Part shown: piece after piece, positions 22,659 through 30,812 of the stretch
How positions within the stretch are numbered: the stretch's first letter is position 1
How the letters are laid out: the number at the start of each line of letters is the position of its first letter
Assembly: GCA_029864945.1 (NCBI GenBank)
Contig: JAOTSL010000003.1
Span: forward strand, 1 to 30,862
Direction: 5' to 3'
Length of the DNA: 30,862 nt
Origin: Gammaproteobacteria bacterium
GTDB lineage: Bacteria > Pseudomonadota > Gammaproteobacteria > S012-40
Notes under the pieces: model-generated
What the model saw: only the letters and a program-made list of their open reading frames with translations
The model's database searches: none
What the model was told of the DNA's origin: nothing
Position numbers and translations under genes: made by a program

Positions 22659-24073
22659 GTGCATTATCCGACACACGCCCAGCATCATTCAGAGACGTTC
22701 CGTTTCTGGTCAAGCGCACGTCCACGACCGGCGGGAGGCGTTTAGCTGTCCATGAGTTCGTTAACTCAGACTTTCGAGACATTGAAGACCTTGGCCCAGA
22801 CCTTAGAAAATTCAGTATAACGGCAATGGTCACGAGCAGGCGAGAAGCGAACGCACTAATCGCCGCACTTGATAAAAAAGGCGAAGCTGTTTTGGTTCAC
22901 CCGTTTTACGGCGACCACACAGTCTCAAGCGGAACCTATATCGTTGATGACGACATGACAAAGCTGGGGGAGATTTCATTTCAATTAAATTTCCAGATAA
23001 GCCTTGAAAAGTTCGTATCTAAAAAAGTTTCGACTCTTGATGATATTAGAAATAAAGGAAAGGAATTATCCGACAGGCTGGGGCTTGATGTTGCTAAGGA
23101 TTATTTTAACTCAGGTCTGGCCGCAATTAATGCCGCTACTGATTTTGTTAACGAAGTCGCGGATAAAATAGAATCAATCTCGGATATGTACTCGCAGGCA
23201 TTTAACACCGTATCAGATATGGTTACATCTGTTCAAAAGCTAAAAAATGACGTTGTTAATATCGTCAACTTGCCAAGCAGGATGGCGAACGATTTAAACG
23301 GAATGCTTGATAGAATAGTAAATATTTACAGCGAGAAAAAGGAAGCGTCCCCTGATATATCTCCGTCATTATCACAACAGCAACAAGATATATTGGGTAA
23401 TACGGACGAGGTAAAGGCAAGCATTATAGCGACCGCTGAAACCGAAACGTCTTTACTCGAAGCTGAAACGGCAAGCATCCTGGATAGTTCTGACTCAGAT
23501 ATAAGTATTGCAAAACTAAATACATTAGAGATCCTTTATGATTTTAATAAGGACTCTATCCGTGTTTCTGAAATTATAAGCGCGGCAAAAATAGACTTGA
23601 TCGGAAACGATTCAGGGGTTACTTCTGCGGCATCTGTAGATATAGGGAACGCGATAACTCAAGAGCAAGCAGAGATAATTACGAACGAAAAACTACTATC
23701 TAGACTAATTAGAATCGGCGCGTTAAGTCGAGCGTATCTGGCGGCTGCCGAAATAGATTTTTCGTCAATAGTTGAAATCGAGGAAGTGCAAAATAGGCTA
23801 GAGTTGCAGTATCAGTCTGTTGTAGCGGATTCTGATATACCAAAATCTACACTGAGAGCATTAAACGAATTAAGGGATATTGCGGAAAAGTATTTCTTCT
23901 CAGAAAAGCTAACATCAAGCCAGTTAATAAACATAGATATAAATCCAATGCCAGCTCAAGTTCTTGCATTCTCACTTTACGGCGACACAAGCAAAACAAA
24001 GACATTGATTAACGTAAACTCCGTTATAGATATTAGTGACGTGTCAGGCTCCGTACAGGTCGTTACAGCATGA
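22655..24073 (+). CDS. DNA circularisation N-terminal protein (Mu gpN-like)
   Basis: The first 125 residues match the DNA circularisation N domain of Mu gp43 (gpN): ASFRDVPFLVKRTSTTGGRR, then HEFVNSDFRDIEDLGPDLRK, AALDKKGEAVLVHPFYGDH and the strand ISFQLNFQISLEKF. The remaining 340 residues are mainly helical. In Mu-type tails this protein lies at the base of the tail, between tape measure and hub. Length (472) is close to Mu gpN. It overlaps both neighbours by four bases. Confidence 0.85.
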   Translation: MSALSDTRPASFRDVPFLVKRTSTTGGRRLAVHEFVNSDFRDIEDLGPDLRKFSITAMVTSRREANALIAALDKKGEAVLVHPFYGDHTVSSGTYIVDDDMTKLGEISFQLNFQISLEKFVSKKVSTLDDIRNKGKELSDRLGLDVAKDYFNSGLAAINAATDFVNEVADKIESISDMYSQAFNTVSDMVTSVQKLKNDVVNIVNLPSRMANDLNGMLDRIVNIYSEKKEASPDISPSLSQQQQDILGNTDEVKASIIATAETETSLLEAETASILDSSDSDISIAKLNTLEILYDFNKDSIRVSEIISAAKIDLIGNDSGVTSAASVDIGNAITQEQAEIITNEKLLSRLIRIGALSRAYLAAAEIDFSSIVEIEEVQNRLELQYQSVVADSDIPKSTLRALNELRDIAEKYFFSEKLTSSQLINIDINPMPAQVLAFSLYGDTSKTKTLINVNSVIDISDVSGSVQVVTA

Positions 24074-25128
24074 TCACATTTGAGATAAACGGAACTGAAT
24101 TCATCAACGTAAAAAAGGCCGAGGCATCCGATTCGATAGATGAGTTCGCCGGATCTTTTAGCTTTACGACACACAAGAAAATAGGCGCGGCTGTAGATGA
24201 TCTCTGCATAGTTAAGGTGGATGGCGAGAAATTTATAACAGGGTATATTGATTCTGCCGAGATTGATTATAGCGAAGACAGTCACAACGTAACATTCTCC
24301 GGCAGGGCAAAAACTCAGGACGTTATAGACTCCACTATCGGAAACAAAGTAACAATAACCGGAGCTGTAACGCTTAAAGATGCAATCCAGATCGTCCTTG
24401 ATGATATAAGCTCGACTTTGAAAATAATTGATAATGCCAATACTGACAAATTTGAAAAGTTTGATAAAATAAGTGGCGATATCGGAGACAATGCATTTGA
24501 ATTAATTAGTAAGTATTGCCGGAAAAGACAAGTGCTATTATCATCTAACGAAGATGGAGATATTGTTTTATCGAAAGGCAAAACAAAAGATTCCGGCCTA
24601 TCTATAAACAGCAAAGATGAAACTGGTAACATCAAGAAAGCAAATTTTATAAGCTCTCACGCTAACAGATTTAACAGGTATCAAGTATTCTCCCAATCAA
24701 ATACAAGCGGGTTTAATTTTACCGGCGAGACATCGGCCAAAAAACTAGCAAGCAATGACGGTATTGTTTCTGATAAAGAAATAAGATCGTCAAGAGTAAT
24801 GAGCGTGGTTGCCGAAACATCTTCAACCGATGAAGATTGCGAAAAAAGAGCAGACTGGATGGCCAGGGTAAACAGGTCTCGATCTATCACCTATCGGGCT
24901 ACTGTAGCGAATCACAATCAAGATGGAATGGTTTGGAAAAAAGGATACTTGGTTAATATAGATGATGATTTTTCATTTAACAAGCCTGTGAAAATGCTGA
25001 TTAAAAAACTCACGTTTTCAATGGGTGACGAAACGACCACATCGTTAGAGTTTGCCCCAGAAGATACTTATGAAAACCTTATCTCTGAGCCTGTAAAAAT
25101 AGAAAAGGATGCAACGTTTTCATTTTGA
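24070..25128 (+). CDS. baseplate hub protein (Mu gpP/gp44-like)
   Basis: This 352-residue protein is in the hub position. Hub-type pattern: MITFEINGTEFINVKKAEAS opening, DEFAGSFSFTT, KVDGEKFITGYIDSAEIDYS near 52-71, a SGRAKTQDVIDSTIG segment at about 78-92, and late regions CEKRADWMARVNRSRSITYRATV and GYLVNIDDDF before a MLIKKLTFSMGDE strand. It corresponds to Mu gp44 and T4 gp27-type hubs that hold the spike. The stop overlaps a TTG start of the next gene (TTGA). Confidence 0.85.
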   Translation: MITFEINGTEFINVKKAEASDSIDEFAGSFSFTTHKKIGAAVDDLCIVKVDGEKFITGYIDSAEIDYSEDSHNVTFSGRAKTQDVIDSTIGNKVTITGAVTLKDAIQIVLDDISSTLKIIDNANTDKFEKFDKISGDIGDNAFELISKYCRKRQVLLSSNEDGDIVLSKGKTKDSGLSINSKDETGNIKKANFISSHANRFNRYQVFSQSNTSGFNFTGETSAKKLASNDGIVSDKEIRSSRVMSVVAETSSTDEDCEKRADWMARVNRSRSITYRATVANHNQDGMVWKKGYLVNIDDDFSFNKPVKMLIKKLTFSMGDETTTSLEFAPEDTYENLISEPVKIEKDATFSF

Positions 25129-25604
25129 TTAGATGCGCGAAAACATTAGTTAGCACGGACGATGAAAACTACAATATTTCTCAAGTTGAATATATGGGGA
25201 AGGTTGTAAATGCTGAGTCATTGCACGTTTACGGAGTTTGCTCCAATCCTCCGGCTGATTCGTTAGGAATTTTATTTAATGTGCAAAACGAAGATAATCA
25301 CGTAGTAATATTCAGCAAGCAGCCAGAGAGATTTAAGGGTCTAGTAGAATACGAAGTGCAAGTAGGCAACTTTAAAACAAAATCATCAATGAAGTTTGCC
25401 GACAGTGGAAATGTTGAAATTGACGCGCAGTCCGGAAAATTTATTATTAAGAATAACGATGAGGAGTTAATAACATGGCTGGAAGAATTTGTGATAGGCA
25501 TAGAGGCAATGACAACATCAACATCATTGGGGCCGCAGCCGCCAATTAATTTGGCAACGTTTACAGCACTGAAAACACGAATAGCAAAGTTAAAAGGCGT
25601 ATAA
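25125..25604 (+). CDS. baseplate spike / assembly protein (Mu gp45-like)
   Basis: This 159-residue protein lies where Mu encodes the central spike, gp45. The N-terminal region has the gp45 pattern of a beta barrel followed by AESLHVYGVCSNPPADSLGIL. The C-terminal part is a strand-rich region (GNVEIDAQSGKFIIKNND) that may form a beta helix, then a short helix. The start is TTG at 25125, overlapping the hub stop as TTGA. The first in-frame ATG (codon 23) would delete part of the conserved N-terminal barrel. No good ribosome site precedes the TTG, so coupling to hub translation is likely. Confidence 0.72.
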   Translation: MIRCAKTLVSTDDENYNISQVEYMGKVVNAESLHVYGVCSNPPADSLGILFNVQNEDNHVVIFSKQPERFKGLVEYEVQVGNFKTKSSMKFADSGNVEIDAQSGKFIIKNNDEELITWLEEFVIGIEAMTTSTSLGPQPPINLATFTALKTRIAKLKGV

Positions 25605-25605
25605 T

Positions 25606-25851
25606 ATGGCAATGAACGCAGCAGCAATGGGCGCGGCAATCAAGGCTCAATTAGTGACTGACGGACTGGCGGTAGATGACGCGAGTGTGACAGATGTATG
25701 GACATCGGTATCGACTGCTATCATCGCACACATGACCACTAACGCGGTAGTCTCGACAACTGGACTGCCAACTCTTTCTGTTCAAGTAACGCCAGCAACC
25801 GGAACTGGCGCAACAACCGTACCGGACACTACTACCGGAACAATAGCATGA
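25606..25851 (+). CDS. small baseplate-region protein of unknown function
   Basis: This 81-residue Ala/Thr-rich protein starts at ATG 25606, one base after the spike stop, with a second in-frame ATG at 25612. The first half is helical (AAMGAAIKAQLVTDG, VTDVWTSVSTAIIAHMTTNA). The second half is Thr/Pro/Gly-rich and probably disordered. Similar short proteins with a V-W-x-x-V/I-x-x-A-I-I-x-H helix occur in phage baseplate clusters without a defined role. It has no Mu counterpart between gp45 and gp46. It overlaps the next gene by four bases. Confidence 0.6.
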   Translation: MAMNAAAMGAAIKAQLVTDGLAVDDASVTDVWTSVSTAIIAHMTTNAVVSTTGLPTLSVQVTPATGTGATTVPDTTTGTIA

Positions 25852-26303
25852 CCCACTTAATCGACATAGCATTGACCGATAGAAACGGGATGTATGATAT
25901 TAGCTTTGGCGCGGACGGTGATTTTGCAATGACAGAAGGATTTGACACCGCAATATTAATGTCGATTTTTTGCGAGCAAAGAGCAAGTGAATCAGAAGTG
26001 CCGGACGCTATCAGGCGCAGGGGATGGATAGGCAATTTATTCTACAATGAAAATGGATTCGAGAATGGGTCAAAAATGTGGATACACTTAGACCAAGGCC
26101 GCGTGACAAATAACGTATTAAACGCTGTTAAAGATTCCGCCACAACTGGCTTAGAGTGGCTAATAAAAGACGGGTACGCATTAGATAATTTGGCGGAAAT
26201 ATCCGTAATAAATGGCGGGCCTCAGCTAAAAATAACAACCAGCGTGAGTGATTCAAAAGTAGAAGCAAGATATTTTGACGTGTGGAGCGCAACCGGAACA
26301 TGA
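25848..26303 (+). CDS. baseplate protein (Mu gp46-like)
   Basis: This 151-residue protein matches Mu gp46, a wedge or sheath-initiator-type component. The pattern includes DGDFAMTEGFDTAILMSIFCEQRA at about 23-46, AIRRRGWIGNLFYNENGFENGSKMW at about 51-75, a mid helix TGLEWLIKDGYA and a terminal strand ARYFDVWSAT. It starts in an ATGA overlap and its stop overlaps the next start. Confidence 0.82.
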   Translation: MTHLIDIALTDRNGMYDISFGADGDFAMTEGFDTAILMSIFCEQRASESEVPDAIRRRGWIGNLFYNENGFENGSKMWIHLDQGRVTNNVLNAVKDSATTGLEWLIKDGYALDNLAEISVINGGPQLKITTSVSDSKVEARYFDVWSATGT

Positions 26304-27598
26304 GCATTCAATACCCAAAAGATCAAAAAGAACTTGTCGATTCGTCTAAAACCGACTTTCAAAGACATAATCCAGAGACTAATCCGTGGCTTAAAAACAG
26401 TTTTATTGGCGCTTTATTAACTTCTTTATCGCTTCGCGTTTGGGATTTTTACATCCAACTAAAGGAATTCGAGAAAGAATTATTTCTTCCAACGTCCGAC
26501 AGATTTTTGTCGGTGTTCGGCGCATGGTGGGGTGTGCCGCAAAACCAAGCCACTATATCTAGCGGAAATGTAGTCGCCACTGGAACAGCTACAAGTGTTA
26601 TCGCTTTAGGATCTCAATTGCAATCCACGTCCGGGAATAAATATCTAACTACGGCAATAGGCACCATACTCACATCGTCAATAGCCATAATGTCGATGAC
26701 TCGCAGCGGATCAGTAGTGACCGCTACCACTTCGGCGGTACATAATTTATCATCACAGATTAATGTAACAATTTCCGGCGCAGTCGAAACCGAATACAAC
26801 GGCGTGCAATCAATCAATGTTACAGGGCTTAATACTTTTACTTTCGCTATTACGACAACGCCAACTACTCCAGCCACAGGTACAATATTAGGGGGAGTTA
26901 CTTTTGCAAATATCCCCGTCGAGTCGGTAGGGTATGGCTTGGCTGTCAACGTAGGGGCAGGTGAGGCGCTTACATTTACATCGCCGATTGCTGGCGTGGA
27001 TTCTGATGCAAGATCGGATTATTCGGCGATCACTCAAGGCGCTGATGCAGAGTCAAAAACCGACTGGCGCAACAGAATACTTGATCGAGTTCAAAAGCCA
27101 GTGTCACATTTTAACGCCGCCGACATAATCTCAAAAGCAAAAGAAGTGACAGGCGTAACGAGAGTATTTGTTAAGCGCGCAACACCGGCAGCAGGCCAAG
27201 TTACGGTCTATTTTGTGAGAGATAACGACGCAAGCATAATTCCAGACGCGGCAGAAATAGCGACAACAAAAACCAAGATCGAGGAGATTTTACCGGCCAC
27301 GGTCGATACTTCGGCATTAATTGTGTCGGCTCCCGTAGCAGTGACAGCCAACTTTGCATTTACCGCAATATCCCCTGACACAACAACAATGAGGGCCGCA
27401 ATCGAAAGAAGCCTCTCGGTAGTTGTGAAAAAGCAAACCGAGGGAGTGGATTTTAAAGAAGATGATTATCGTTCCGCGATTGTAACCACAGTGGATCGAG
27501 ATACTAACACGGCATTAACCAGCTTTACATTAACAACAACTGGCGATTTTACTGTAATTGCTGGCAGTATAGCGGTGATGGGTACGGTGACATTTTGA
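26300..27598 (+). CDS. baseplate J-like protein (Mu gp47-like) with inserted module
   Basis: This protein is a baseplate wedge component, 432 residues from ATG 26300, which overlaps the gp46 stop as ATGA; I prefer it to the GTG at 26282. Baseplate J features are RFLSVFGAWWGVPQ (68-81), SGNVVATGTATSVIALGSQL (88-107), DWRNRILDRVQKPVSHFNAADI and late VFVKRATPAAGQVTVYFV. Residues about 130-198 (MTRSGSVVTATTSAVHNL to TPATGTILGG) form an extra beta module similar to those in the tail terminator at 17335. The stop overlaps a TTG start. Confidence 0.85.
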   Translation: MSIQYPKDQKELVDSSKTDFQRHNPETNPWLKNSFIGALLTSLSLRVWDFYIQLKEFEKELFLPTSDRFLSVFGAWWGVPQNQATISSGNVVATGTATSVIALGSQLQSTSGNKYLTTAIGTILTSSIAIMSMTRSGSVVTATTSAVHNLSSQINVTISGAVETEYNGVQSINVTGLNTFTFAITTTPTTPATGTILGGVTFANIPVESVGYGLAVNVGAGEALTFTSPIAGVDSDARSDYSAITQGADAESKTDWRNRILDRVQKPVSHFNAADIISKAKEVTGVTRVFVKRATPAAGQVTVYFVRDNDASIIPDAAEIATTKTKIEEILPATVDTSALIVSAPVAVTANFAFTAISPDTTTMRAAIERSLSVVVKKQTEGVDFKEDDYRSAIVTTVDRDTNTALTSFTLTTTGDFTVIAGSIAVMGTVTF

Positions 27599-28137
27599 AG
27601 CTTTTAACTGACCACTCATTATCTGATCACGCGGATAGTATCGCGGATTACATGCCGAACGATAGATTATTTGGCGCTAAGAAAATAAAAAACTCAGCGC
27701 TTCGTAAATTCGTCGAGGGCTGCGCGTATCTCGAAATGAAAGCCGAGGATAGATTAAACCAAGTATCATCTGAATACGACATCCGAACAACCACGGATTA
27801 TATATCTGAGTGGGAGAGGTTCGTAGGCATCCCTGATGACTGCTTTGATATAAGTACTGACATCCAAACAAGGCGAGAACAGGTTTTAACTAAACTGGTC
27901 TCTTTTAATCTTCAAACCGAGCAGGATTTTGTTAGTCTGGCCGCAGCATTCGGAATGGTGATAACGATCGACTCAACGACCTCGTTTAACGTAGTGATTA
28001 CAGGCCCGAATATCGTAGCATTCGTCCCGCCGTATGATGTTCCATTTACGCCAACGGCAGATCAATCGTCATTAGTGTGCTGGATAACCGATTTAATAGA
28101 CGCTTTAAGTAACGTAACATTTGTTAATGCACCATAG
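27595..28137 (+). CDS. baseplate protein (Mu gp48 / YmfQ-like)
   Basis: This 180-residue protein belongs to the Mu gp48/YmfQ group that finishes the baseplate wedge. Typical features: GCAYLEMKAEDRLNQVSSEYD at about 42-62, ISEWERFVGIPDDCF and RREQVLTKLVSF. The start is TTG at 27595, giving a TTGA overlap with the upstream stop, with GGTGA four bases before the TTG as a ribosome site. The next in-frame ATG would remove 19 residues. The stop TAG lies inside the third start-site repeat. Confidence 0.78.
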   Translation: MKLLTDHSLSDHADSIADYMPNDRLFGAKKIKNSALRKFVEGCAYLEMKAEDRLNQVSSEYDIRTTTDYISEWERFVGIPDDCFDISTDIQTRREQVLTKLVSFNLQTEQDFVSLAAAFGMVITIDSTTSFNVVITGPNIVAFVPPYDVPFTPTADQSSLVCWITDLIDALSNVTFVNAP

Positions 28138-28147
28138 GTGATTTATG
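28133..28147 (+). repeat. start-site repeat copy 3 (CATAGGTGATTTATG)
   Basis: Exact copy of the 15-base elements at 1650-1664 and 5366-5380. It contains the stop codon of the gp48-like gene, the ribosome site and the ATG of the tail fibre gene. Confidence 0.8.
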
Positions 28148-30094
28148 TCAGCATCAAATAAAGTATTTGTAAATAGTTCAACGCCAGCATGTGAAGACGC
28201 TGATCTCAATGGATTCAATAACGAAAACAATAACCTCATTATTGGGTCAGGCCAAACATTAAGCCCGGCAGATAATCAGCAAACACATAAAGCAGTATCA
28301 ATATACTCGGCTGGAGGAGACTATTACCTTGATACAGGAACCGCTACTGCATACATATTGGGCGTGATCGGACTGCAAATATCCCCAGATGCTTATTTTG
28401 ACGGAATGCGGATTAGGTTTATTGCGAACACAACAAACTCAGGGCCGGCAACAATTAATGTGGCAGGGCTTGGAATTGTTAATTTGTATTTAAATGGTGC
28501 CGCTATGTCCGCCAATTACATTGTCGCAGGAGAGTATATAGAGGCAACTTATGGAGCAAGTAGGTTTAATGTCAATCATTTAAGTGGATCTTCATCAGAA
28601 ATCATTAGTGGTGTATGGGATTTCATTAATGGGTTTTCTGCCGGGTCGATAATGAAAGCTGGTTTATCAGCAAGCGGCGCTGAAGTTTTAAGCATTGGTA
28701 AGAGTACTATTGAGAATTGGGTTGCTGGATTTACTGCGCTTCAGGTCGGCGGACTTGCTTCTATTTTATCAGCTACTACTGAAGGGACAGGAAACATAAC
28801 GCGCATATTGAATAATGCTTATTATGATACTGGCTTTAAAGCAATAGTTAATGATGAAGCCACGTCGTTTGAATCGTTGAACGGAGTTTTTAGCTGGCAC
28901 AGTGCGCCAGCCGTTGCAGCAGATACCGCAATCACTTTCACTGAAGTAATGAAAGCTGGATTGTCTGCAAGCGGCGCGGAAGTTTTAAGCATCGGTAAAG
29001 GCGCTTTTGAAAATTGGGGTTCGGCTTTCTCAATATTGCAGATTGGTGGTATGGGTGCTATTTACGGTACACAGGCCGAAAGTGTAAATTCTGCGACTGG
29101 TATATCCTCTAATACCTGTGCTGATAAGTATATATCAAACGCTGCGGCGTCTTATTACGCGCAGCAAGCAGGCACTCACGTATGGTCAGCAGCAATAAGC
29201 GGCACAGCAGATGCAGCGATCACTTGGATTGAACTACATCGATCGGGCTTATCAGCAAGCGGCGCGGAAGTTTTAAGCATCGGTAAAGGCACTTTTGAAA
29301 ACACACATGGAACACTTTCAGCTTTGCAACTTGGTGGGAACGCGGCGTTAGTGGCAAGTCAAGCTGAAGGTGGCTCGGGTACATTATGGATAGCACAAAA
29401 TACTTACAACGACGGCAATTGGAGATATATATCAAACGCTGCGGCGTCTGTATACGCGCAGCAAGCAGGCACTCACGTGTGGTCAACGAAATCTAGCGGG
29501 ACAGCGGACACGCCAGTCAATTTCACCGAAGTAATGCGAATCGAAAGCGACGGTTCGGTCGAAGTAGGCGCGGGATTAACTAACCAAGGCATAGGCACAT
29601 TAAACACGCTCAATGGGCTTTATGTTAATAACAAGAAACTACTTATAGGCAAGGGAGCCTTAGTCAAAAAAACAGCGGTGCAAAGCATCCCACATGGAGT
29701 AGCGACATACCTTATATTCGATGCGGAAGAGTATGATACCGATGCAATACATGACAATGTTACCAATAATGATAGGGTGACCGTTCCAGTCGGCGTTACT
29801 AAGGTCAGGATTTCTGCACAGATATATATGGTTTTCGACCAATACACAACGGTAACCTTGGCTATACATAAAAATGCATTATTATACGCTTACGCCGGTT
29901 TTGCGACCGGGACTAATTCTGGCGTAGGTGCTGGGTCGACTAATGCACCTGTCCAGATTATGACTGCGGAATTAGATGTTGTTGCTGGTGATTATTTTAA
30001 AGTTCAGGCATACCAAACGAATACCGCAGCCTCAGCCAGAAACACTTTTGCTACATCCGGGACAACTTGGTTATCTATGGAGCTTATCGCTTAA
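28145..30094 (+). CDS. tail fibre with three internal repeats and C1q-like tip
   Basis: This 649-residue protein follows the baseplate genes as Mu gpS does. Residues 1-145 form a fibre base domain (FDGMRIRFIANTTNSGPATI and VAGLGIVNLYLNG). Three repeats of about 97 residues start at residues 170, 269 and 365, each with GLSASGAEVLSIGK followed by a beta-rich stretch; a degenerate fourth start (MRIESDGSVEVGAG) lies near 462. The C-terminal region from about 510 (VATYLIFDAEEYDTD, VTVPVGVTKVRISAQIYMVF, then VTLAIHKNALLY and DYFKVQAYQTN) resembles a C1q/TNF-like jelly roll, a trimeric receptor-binding head. The ribosome site is AGGTGA in the start-site repeat. Confidence 0.82.
   Translation: MSASNKVFVNSSTPACEDADLNGFNNENNNLIIGSGQTLSPADNQQTHKAVSIYSAGGDYYLDTGTATAYILGVIGLQISPDAYFDGMRIRFIANTTNSGPATINVAGLGIVNLYLNGAAMSANYIVAGEYIEATYGASRFNVNHLSGSSSEIISGVWDFINGFSAGSIMKAGLSASGAEVLSIGKSTIENWVAGFTALQVGGLASILSATTEGTGNITRILNNAYYDTGFKAIVNDEATSFESLNGVFSWHSAPAVAADTAITFTEVMKAGLSASGAEVLSIGKGAFENWGSAFSILQIGGMGAIYGTQAESVNSATGISSNTCADKYISNAAASYYAQQAGTHVWSAAISGTADAAITWIELHRSGLSASGAEVLSIGKGTFENTHGTLSALQLGGNAALVASQAEGGSGTLWIAQNTYNDGNWRYISNAAASVYAQQAGTHVWSTKSSGTADTPVNFTEVMRIESDGSVEVGAGLTNQGIGTLNTLNGLYVNNKKLLIGKGALVKKTAVQSIPHGVATYLIFDAEEYDTDAIHDNVTNNDRVTVPVGVTKVRISAQIYMVFDQYTTVTLAIHKNALLYAYAGFATGTNSGVGAGSTNAPVQIMTAELDVVAGDYFKVQAYQTNTAASARNTFATSGTTWLSMELIA
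28655..29525 (+). repeat. tandem ~290-bp repeats inside tail fibre gene
   Basis: The repeat core (GCAAGCGGCGC onward) begins at 28670, 28967 and 29255, spacings of 297 and 288 bases. A second near-identical block occurs at 29131-29188 and 29428-29485 (spacing 297), with only a few differences over 58 bases. High base-level identity suggests recent duplication or ongoing homogenisation. Confidence 0.8.
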
Positions 30095-30113
30095 TATAAT
30101 TAGAGGAATAATC

Positions 30114-30416
30114 ATGGCTTTTAAAGAGTACAATTTCTTAGAAATAGAATACAACGATAATGACGATACATGCAAAGTCACCGTTGAAATTACCGATGAT
30201 GTAATCGGTACAGTAGGTAAAACATTTATTCTCGAATCGTCTGAATTCAAAGGCAAAGGCTTTAACGCTAATGCTCGTAACGCTAAAATTAAGCAGTTAG
30301 TAAAGCAGCGCGTGAAATCAATCCACGAAATGATGGTGGATGGTGCGACAAAAAGAAAAGCGCCGAAAGCTAAAACAAAAATACCACCATTTGCAAAAGT
30401 CACCACACTGAATTAA
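30114..30416 (+). CDS. small protein downstream of tail fibre
   Basis: This 100-residue protein starts at ATG 30114 with an AGAGGA ribosome site seven bases upstream. The frame is open farther upstream inside the fibre gene, but that part is out of frame with the real fibre product. It begins with beta strands (NFLEIEYNDNDDTCKVTVEIT), has a middle FILESSEFKGKGFNANARNA segment and ends in a lysine-rich helix and tail. Its position after the fibre might suggest a fibre chaperone, but it does not resemble the Tfa/Mu gpU family. It may instead belong to the next functional block. Function unknown. Confidence 0.65.
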   Translation: MAFKEYNFLEIEYNDNDDTCKVTVEITDDVIGTVGKTFILESSEFKGKGFNANARNAKIKQLVKQRVKSIHEMMVDGATKRKAPKAKTKIPPFAKVTTLN

Positions 30417-30428
30417 GAGGAAGTAATA

Positions 30429-30812
30429 ATGAAAGTTAAGATGCTTGATTTAATTAATAGTAGAAATGCATTAGGCGCAATGAGACAAATACCATTCAGA
30501 GCAATTTACGGCATTAAAATTGGCAAGGCTATCAAGGCGATAAATCTTGAGTTATCTGAATTCGATTCTATTGTAAAAGAAAAGCGTGACGCAATAACGA
30601 AAAATGGCGAACCAACTAATGAGCAGATTAAAGATTTTGAATCTGAGGTAAACGAGGCTACAAGCGAAGATATTGATCTCGATGTTCAAAGCGTGAATTT
30701 TTCGTGGTTTGCAAAAAAAGGTGGCCCAATAACTGATGAAACTGAATGGCATGATTTCGCGCCTGCCAATTTTGAGCTGTTAGATTGGCTTATTGTTGAC
30801 GACGTTAATTAG
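30429..30812 (+). CDS. unknown protein, weakly DUF1617-like
   Basis: This 127-residue protein has a GAGGAAG ribosome site at 30417-30423. The first 60 residues look like two helices (NALGAMRQIPFRAIYGIKIGK, INLELSEFDSIVKEKRDAIT), a pattern recalling phage DUF1617-type proteins. The middle (NEQIKDFESEVNEATSEDIDLD) is acidic and helical, and the end (FELLDWLIVDDVN) is acidic and hydrophobic. The role is unknown. An AAGGA at the last bases of the window suggests that another gene follows immediately. Confidence 0.62.
   Translation: MKVKMLDLINSRNALGAMRQIPFRAIYGIKIGKAIKAINLELSEFDSIVKEKRDAITKNGEPTNEQIKDFESEVNEATSEDIDLDVQSVNFSWFAKKGGPITDETEWHDFAPANFELLDWLIVDDVN

Noticed and set aside
26282..26299. 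GTG at 26282 as start of the baseplate J-like gene
   Set aside because: ATG 26300 gives the ATGA overlap used throughout this operon, and the extra residues are translated from the gp46-like gene in another frame.
28670..29485. Regularly spaced repeats considered as a CRISPR-like array
   Set aside because: The repeats are about 290 bases apart, in frame, and encode protein repeats within the tail fibre.
29976..30113. Upstream extension of the small gene ending at 30416
   Set aside because: It lies inside the C1q-like end of the fibre gene in a different frame. ATG 30114 has a clear AGAGGA site.
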